Part shown: positions 13,021 through 17,602 of the stretch, piece by piece | Layout of the letters: the number at the start of each line of letters is the position of its first letter | How positions within the stretch are numbered: position 1 is the stretch's first letter | DNA from: Lachnospiraceae bacterium UBA3287 | GTDB lineage: Bacteria > Bacillota > Clostridia > Lachnospirales > Lachnospiraceae | Length of the DNA stretch: 17,602 bases | Direction of reading: 5' to 3' | NCBI GenBank assembly: GCA_002362155.1 | Contig: DETN01000017.1 | Coordinates: 1-17,602, forward strand | Program-made: the position numbers and the translations under genes | The notes under the pieces: generated by a model | The model's input: only the letters and a program-made list of their open reading frames with translations | What the model was told of the DNA's origin: nothing | The model's database searches: none

Positions 13021-14691
13021 GACCGCGCCTATGACGGCTACGATGGCCGCATAGGTCAGGCAGGGAATAATATTTGTCCGGATGATCCGGCCCTCGTTGC
13101 CGTTGGTGCCCGTGGTGGCGCCGACGGCAACAATGTTGTTGATGCAGATCATGTTTCCGATGGCACCGCCCATGTTCTGAAGGGCCACAATGATCAGCTG
13201 GGGCAGGCCCAGGACGGTGGCAATCTCAAACTGCAGGCCTGCGAACAGGGTATTGGAGACCGTGCAGGAACCGGACATGAAGGCGCCCAGAACGCCGATG
13301 AAGGGCGCGATGAAGACATATACGTGGGAGAAAATGCCGCCGATGGCCTGGGCCATGGCAAAGAGCATGCTGGATCCTCCGTAGGAGCCGGAGACGCCGG
13401 AGGTGGAGGCGATGGCCGCACCGATGGCGTCATTTGCGGTATAGCGGTAGATGTTGACCATGGCCACGCCGAAGAGCAGGGCGAAGGCAGCGCCGGAGAT
13501 CATGTTGAGGGAATCCCAGACGGCAATCTTGGCATACTTTCTGGATACCTTCTGCTCAAAGAGGGTGAAGAAGGCCACGATCATGAAGGGCACGATGCCC
13601 GGATTGTAGAGGAACTTGAAATCCCAGTTAATATCCTCGAAGCCCAGGATGTTATGGATATGGAGGATAAAGGGATCGGAGTTCAGGATGGACTTGATGC
13701 CGAAGGCGTCCACTCTGGTCAGGAAGAGGATGATGCAGATGATCAGGTAGGGCAGGAGGGTATAGCGGATCCTCACGTGCCTTTCCCTGGCTGCGCGGAC
13801 CTTGCCGGTGGACTGCCAGGTGTCGTCGCCCCACTGCTCCACGCCTTCGAAGGTCCAGCATTCCTTAGGCATCAGGAAGCCCTTTCTGGCTGCGATGATG
13901 GAGATGACCAGGGTACCGCCGAAAGCGGTCATGCAGACCAGCTCGGGACCGGCCAGGAAGGCCATGCCGATGTAGATGGTTCCCAGGACAGCGCCGGTAA
14001 AGAGGCAGAAGGGCAGGGCGGGAAGGACATCCTTAAAGGACTTGTTCTTGCCGAAGACCTTGCACAGGACGGCCACGCCCATGATGATGACGGCCACGCC
14101 GCCGATCATGTGGGGAACGCAGGTATAGACGGTCAGCTGGCGGGTAAAGAGGTCGGGATCCTGGCCCAGGGCCACAACGGCGGACTTGACCACGCTGGAG
14201 GCGGTCAGGGTAGGAACGCCCACGGGGCCGGGGCAGACGGGGGTGGAGTTATAGACCAGGCAGACGCTGGCTGCCGCCAGAGGCGGGAAGCCCAGGCTGA
14301 TCAGAATGGGGGCGCCCAGAGCGGCCGGCGTGCCGAAGCCCGCGACGCCTTCAATGAAGCCGCCGAAGAGGTAGCCGATGATCACGGCCTGGATCCTGGC
14401 GTCCCTGGTGATGTCCGAAAAGATGTGATTGATGGTGACCATGGCACCGGAGTTCTTCATGACGTTCATCAGAAGGATGGCTCCGAAGATGATGCAGATG
14501 GTCTCGAAAGCGCCCATAAAGCCGGAAATGGTCCTGGCGGCGATCTCCAGGACCGGCATCTTCCAGATGGTGATTCCGATGACGGCGGCCATGGCCCAGG
14601 CCAGAGGCAGGGCTTTCTTGGCGGACCAGCCGAAGAATACCATCAGGATAATGGTCGTAAGTATGGGAAGGGATGCAATCAGTGCGTACAT
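12991..14691 (-). CDS. lctP: L-lactate permease (LctP/LldP family)
   Basis: A 566-residue integral membrane transporter of the lactate permease family (PF02652), importing or exporting lactate/glycolate with protons. The signature segment GGFIEGVAGFGTPAAL is at 110-125, followed by LVYNSTPVCPGP (145-156); near the C-terminus are QNMGGAIGNMICINNIVA and the basic GNEGRIIR, also highly conserved. Length is normal (about 550). Start ATG 14691 is preceded by GGAGGAA five bases upstream. It has its own promoter, so it is a separate transcript from the alcohol dehydrogenase/regulator pair upstream, but shares the strand and possibly the regulation. Its stop codon abuts that of the PPK2 gene with no spacer. 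Confidence 0.93.
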   Translation of the reverse strand: MYALIASLPILTTIILMVFFGWSAKKALPLAWAMAAVIGITIWKMPVLEIAARTISGFMGAFETICIIFGAILLMNVMKNSGAMVTINHIFSDITRDARIQAVIIGYLFGGFIEGVAGFGTPAALGAPILISLGFPPLAAASVCLVYNSTPVCPGPVGVPTLTASSVVKSAVVALGQDPDLFTRQLTVYTCVPHMIGGVAVIIMGVAVLCKVFGKNKSFKDVLPALPFCLFTGAVLGTIYIGMAFLAGPELVCMTAFGGTLVISIIAARKGFLMPKECWTFEGVEQWGDDTWQSTGKVRAARERHVRIRYTLLPYLIICIILFLTRVDAFGIKSILNSDPFILHIHNILGFEDINWDFKFLYNPGIVPFMIVAFFTLFEQKVSRKYAKIAVWDSLNMISGAAFALLFGVAMVNIYRYTANDAIGAAIASTSGVSGSYGGSSMLFAMAQAIGGIFSHVYVFIAPFIGVLGAFMSGSCTVSNTLFAGLQFEIATVLGLPQLIIVALQNMGGAIGNMICINNIVAVGATTGTNGNEGRIIRTNIIPCLTYAAIVAVIGAVMISMGLGRF

Positions 14692-14727
14692 AAATGTTCC
14701 TCCGCGTTTTTTTAATCGTCAAGGAAC

Positions 14728-14756
14728 ATAATAAGACACATTTACGCATAAATCAA
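14728..14756 (-). promoter_or_regulatory. Sigma-A promoter of the lactate permease gene with internal inverted repeat
   Basis: TTGATT (-35, 14751-14756) and TATTAT (-10, 14728-14733) are exactly 17 bases apart, with a start near 14721. ATTTA-CGCA-TAAAT (14740-14753) forms a small inverted repeat occupying the spacer and part of the -35 box, a typical place for a repressor operator. The surroundings (14692-14810) are AT-rich compared with the coding DNA. Confidence 0.7.
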
Positions 14757-14814
14757 CATTTGAGTAATAAAAAAATTTTGGAACGGGTTTTATTTTACAT
14801 AAATTTTACGAGCT

Positions 14815-14840
14815 GTCCGGGAGATCTTCATCTCCCGGAC
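14815..14840 (-). terminator. Perfect hairpin after the TetR/PaaK-like gene
   Basis: GTCCGGGAGA (14815-14824) pairs with TCTCCCGGAC (14831-14840), ten perfect pairs and a six-base loop, beginning five bases after the stop codon at 14846. The following minus-strand sequence is AT-rich (CGTAAAATTT) but lacks an immediate U-run. It probably marks the transcript end. Confidence 0.6.
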
Positions 14841-14845
14841 CCGGC

Positions 14846-16444
14846 TCAGCTGAACGCCCGGCTGTTAATGGTCCGGATAAAGCGGATGCCCTGTTTGATA
14901 TAGGATTCCATTCCGTCTCCGGATACGTAGTTGATGATGGGCATTTCTGTTTTGAAAAGGGGCGTGATGACGGCCTGTCCCGAAAGGGAGGGCCCTGTCA
15001 GGTCCGGGGTATAGGTATTGACCACGTGGGTATCGGAGTTGATCTGATAATATTTCTTCCCCGGCAGCTTGATGACGCAGGAGCCGGTCTCGATGAGACC
15101 GTAGGCGTCCACCAGGCCTCCTCCGAAGACACTGGTCAGAAGCTCTCTGGCCTCACCGTCCACCTGGTAGCCGGTGGGTGCGAAGTACTGGGGGTGCCAG
15201 ATCCCGGTCCCCGTTTCCTTTGCCCAGCGGGCTATGGCCAGGAGGATGTCCATGTAGTTGTAGAGATAGTCGGGCCGGTAGAGATTGATTTCTTCCGCCA
15301 GGGCTTTGGGGTCCACCGTATCGGACATGGACCTGCGGCGGAGGATGCCGAAGCGCTGGACCAGGGAATCCAGATCCCGGGCGTGCTCTCTGGGCAGGAG
15401 GGTGCGGGACATGGTCTTGCCGGTAAAGGGATTGTAGCCGGGCATGGCCAGGACCCTGAGCCAGTTGGCGGTCAGCCAGGCGTTCTCATTGGGGGAGAAT
15501 ACCAGATGCAGAGGGGCGCCGGTGGAGCCGGAGGTGGCGTAGTTGTGCCAGCTTCTGAACTTGTCCGGTGAGGATTCCAGCTCTGCACGGATCCAGCTGC
15601 GCAGCTCCTCTTTGGTCAGGACGGGGAAACGGTAGAGGTCGTCGGCCTTTTTATAGTCCGAGGGCCTGGTGCCGCTTCTCAGGAAGCGCTCATGATAGAA
15701 GGGAATGTTCCAGGCAGCCTCCATCAGCTCCCGGACCCTTTTGCTTTGGACCTCAGTGATCTGCTTGACGTTCTTGGGGCTGACGGGATCCCGGACCAGG
15801 GACAGGTAGTTCTGCATGGTATTGAAATGTTCCATGCGGGCGTCCGCCTCATAGGACCTGTCGGGCACGCCGACGGCGGGCTTCTTTGCCAGGCCTGTCA
15901 GGCCTTTTTCCATGATCTCCCGGGTCTGGCGGATGACCGTCTCCCTGTCGCCTGCCTGGCCGTAGAGGGTCCACTGTTTCATCACGTCCGTCAGGCCGGC
16001 GGACAGATAGCTGGATACGGTGCGGATCTCCACGGGGGACATGTTCTTTCCCGTGAACATACAGGACTGGAAGTAGTCGTACAGGGTATTGCGGCATTTC
16101 CCGTCGAAGACCAGAAGCTTGTCCTGGGTGGAGAGTTTGCGGACAAAGGGGTGCTCCTCCGTGTGCAGATCCATCCATTCGAAGAGGTTCTCCGTGGAGA
16201 AGGAGCTGGCCTGATAGAGATACTGCATCAGGTCCTCGGCCAGGTCGTCGGCATACTCGGTCAGGATATCGTCCAGAGAGTCATAGTGGAGGTAGAAGGT
16301 CTTGCGGTTGATGTCCGCCAGGTCCGAGACCTCCGTGATGCTGATATCCGTGAAATGGTCCTTTTCCAGCACCAGCCTTACGAAGGCCGCCCGGATATCT
16401 TTCTTTATTTTATAGAAACGTCTGTCGCTTGATGTTCTGTACAT
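14846..16444 (-). CDS. Fusion of a TetR-family regulator and a PaaK-like adenylate-forming core
   Basis: A 532-residue protein. Residues 12-62 are a TetR-type DNA-binding domain (KIKKDIRAAFVRLV, ISITEVSDLADINRKTFYLHY); 63-185 is a helical TetR ligand region of the DhaS-like kind. From about 225 the protein matches the N-terminal core of phenylacetate-CoA ligase-like enzymes: NIPFYHERF (246-254), FPVLTKEELR (273-282), nucleotide-binding ATSGSTGAP (303-311), DAYGLIETG (446-454) and INYVSGD (504-510). It stops just after RTINSRAF (524-531), at the hinge motif, so the C-terminal subdomain with the catalytic lysine is missing. ATG 16444 has AGAGGAA four bases upstream and lies one base past the alcohol dehydrogenase stop; the frame also extends to a TTG at 16468 without a ribosome binding site. 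Likely role (inference): ligand-controlled regulator of the neighbouring genes. A complete CoA ligase is unlikely. Confidence 0.85.
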   Translation of the reverse strand: MYRTSSDRRFYKIKKDIRAAFVRLVLEKDHFTDISITEVSDLADINRKTFYLHYDSLDDILTEYADDLAEDLMQYLYQASSFSTENLFEWMDLHTEEHPFVRKLSTQDKLLVFDGKCRNTLYDYFQSCMFTGKNMSPVEIRTVSSYLSAGLTDVMKQWTLYGQAGDRETVIRQTREIMEKGLTGLAKKPAVGVPDRSYEADARMEHFNTMQNYLSLVRDPVSPKNVKQITEVQSKRVRELMEAAWNIPFYHERFLRSGTRPSDYKKADDLYRFPVLTKEELRSWIRAELESSPDKFRSWHNYATSGSTGAPLHLVFSPNENAWLTANWLRVLAMPGYNPFTGKTMSRTLLPREHARDLDSLVQRFGILRRRSMSDTVDPKALAEEINLYRPDYLYNYMDILLAIARWAKETGTGIWHPQYFAPTGYQVDGEARELLTSVFGGGLVDAYGLIETGSCVIKLPGKKYYQINSDTHVVNTYTPDLTGPSLSGQAVITPLFKTEMPIINYVSGDGMESYIKQGIRFIRTINSRAFS

Positions 16445-16445
16445 T

Positions 16446-17570
16446 TTATTCCTCTGAACTGAGTTCAAAATAAGCGATGCGCTCCAGCATATCCATATCC
16501 ACAGGGAAGGGAGCCAGAGAGAGCTTGGCGGGATTGGTGCCTGTTTCCAGGACTGCCTTCTTCAGGACTTCCCTGACTTTGTCTTCCTCAGCGTCAAGAG
16601 GCCCGCAGGCCTTCCGGTATACCCTCTGGAAATCCTGAACGGAGGAAAAGCCTGCCGTCTGCAGCAGGTAGTCCCGGTCCTTCTGGGGGGCCTCGGTCAG
16701 GTAGCCCGCCGTAAAGTAGGCCGTCGCCTTGCCGTGGGGCACATGGAGGAAGTAGGTCATGGAGTAGGAGAGGCCGTGGGGCAGGGTGGTCCCCGTATGG
16801 GCGATGGCCATGCCGGCCAGGGTGGAAGCGAGCATCATGCTGTAATAATCGTCCTCTCCGGGCTCCCTTTCCCCTTTCAGGATATCCAGGCTCTTTGCCC
16901 AGGCCCTCAGCCCCGCGTCCACGCACATGCGGCTGAAATCATTTGCCTTGGAGTTCAGATAGGATTCCACCAGGTGGGTCAGGGCATCGAAGGCTGTGTT
17001 GGCCAGGATCTTTCCGGAGGCAAATTTCAGATAGCTGCCGTCCACCAGGGCCAGATCCGGAAAGATCTTGTGGGGAATGGATTTTTTGATCTGCCTGTCG
17101 GGATCTGTCAGTACGGAGACCCCGGTGACTTCGGAGCCGGTGCCGCAGGTGGTGGGAACGGCGGCAACGGGAAGGGTCAGTGAATCCCCGTCGGGCTTAT
17201 ATAAATAGGAAATGTCTTTGTCTGCCTTGCGGATCATGAGGGCAATGGCCTTGGCCGCGTCCATGGGAGAGCCGCCCCCGATGCCGATGACGAAATCCAC
17301 CTTTTCGGAAACGCCCAGGTCTCTGGCCTTCATGATGGTATGGGTAGAGGGGTTCTCCTCCACTTCATTAAAAAGAACGTGGCCGATCCCGGCGCTGTCA
17401 AGGACATCCGTCACATCCTGATAAGAGCCGTTGGCCAGAGCGGAATGACGGCCGGTCACGATCAGGGCCCTGGTGCCGAGGCCGCAGAGCTCCCGGGCAT
17501 GGTTCTTTACGGCGTTCTTTTCTGCAAAGACACGGGCGGGCATATAGAAAGCAGATGAATTCTTGAGCAT
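16446..17570 (-). CDS. Iron-containing (group III) alcohol dehydrogenase
   Basis: A 374-residue NAD(P)-dependent oxidoreductase of PF00465. The nucleotide-binding GIGGGSPMDAAKA is at 96-108 and PTTCGTGSEVT at 139-149. Metal ligands fit Asp195 and His199 (FDALTH), His265 (LPHGLSYSM) and His279 (HVPHGKA). Length is typical (about 380). Such enzymes interconvert alcohols and aldehydes (ethanol, butanol, 1,2-propanediol or lactaldehyde); the substrate is not evident. ATG 17570 has AAAGGAG six bases upstream (17577-17583). The stop lies one base from the start of the TetR/PaaK-like gene, so they form an operon. The promoter lies beyond the window edge or in its last 20 bases, where none is clear. 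Confidence 0.93.
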   Translation of the reverse strand: MLKNSSAFYMPARVFAEKNAVKNHARELCGLGTRALIVTGRHSALANGSYQDVTDVLDSAGIGHVLFNEVEENPSTHTIMKARDLGVSEKVDFVIGIGGGSPMDAAKAIALMIRKADKDISYLYKPDGDSLTLPVAAVPTTCGTGSEVTGVSVLTDPDRQIKKSIPHKIFPDLALVDGSYLKFASGKILANTAFDALTHLVESYLNSKANDFSRMCVDAGLRAWAKSLDILKGEREPGEDDYYSMMLASTLAGMAIAHTGTTLPHGLSYSMTYFLHVPHGKATAYFTAGYLTEAPQKDRDYLLQTAGFSSVQDFQRVYRKACGPLDAEEDKVREVLKKAVLETGTNPAKLSLAPFPVDMDMLERIAYFELSSEE

Positions 17571-17602
17571 GACAGTCTCCTTTCGGATACGGAAATATAC
17601 GG

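Noticed and set aside
13324..14715. Long plus-strand open frame opposite the lactate permease
   Set aside because: Gly/Asp/His-rich, low-complexity translation with no motifs; the opposite strand encodes a textbook lactate permease.

Overview
The window looks like chromosomal DNA of a fairly GC-rich Bacillota, probably a Clostridia/Lachnospiraceae-type anaerobe. The signs are strong AGGAGG-like ribosome binding sites, extended -10 (TGnTATAAT) promoters, a DUF3899 membrane protein, a DhaS-like TetR domain and tandem-PPK2 polyphosphate enzyme, and the MBOAT/SGNH surface-polymer pair. The placement is inference; no rRNA or phylogenetic marker is present. No integrase, transposase, CRISPR array or phage gene was seen.

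Layout. (1) 1-1850: the tail of a + strand gene and its terminator, then a minus-strand series of a DUF3899 small membrane protein, an AEC-family transporter and a tRNA-Ala(CGC) with its own promoter and terminator. (2) 1916-5159 (minus): a two-gene overlapping operon of a GT4 glycosyltransferase with an unusual C-terminal repeat/coiled-coil tail, followed by a GH13 alpha-glucosidase of the oligo-1,6-glucosidase group. (3) 5393-9757 (plus): a MATE exporter, then a tightly coupled MBOAT acyltransferase plus SGNH-like membrane-anchored partner, probably O-acylating an envelope glycan. (4) 9758-11508: a region of different texture with an XRE-TPR regulator, several strong hairpins and a probable gene remnant. 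(5) 11509-12990 (plus): a double-domain PPK2 (polyphosphate:AMP phosphotransferase type), abutting convergently with (6) 12991-14691 (minus), an L-lactate permease with a clear sigma-A promoter. (7) 14846-17570 (minus): an iron-type alcohol dehydrogenase followed one base later by a single ORF that joins a TetR-family DNA-binding regulator to the N-terminal core of a PaaK-like adenylate-forming enzyme.

The most novel-looking item is the TetR/PaaK-like fusion. Its enzyme part keeps the nucleotide-binding motifs but stops exactly where the mobile C-terminal subdomain should begin, so it may be a regulator that senses an acid or acyl-adenylate rather than a complete CoA ligase. Its neighbours (alcohol dehydrogenase, lactate permease) suggest control of alcohol/carboxylic-acid metabolism. 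Other points of interest are the repeat tail on the glycosyltransferase, a possible circularly permuted FAM3/ILEI-like domain on the SGNH protein, a promoter nested inside a terminator hairpin before the PPK2 gene, and a three-segment alternative hairpin downstream of the SGNH gene.
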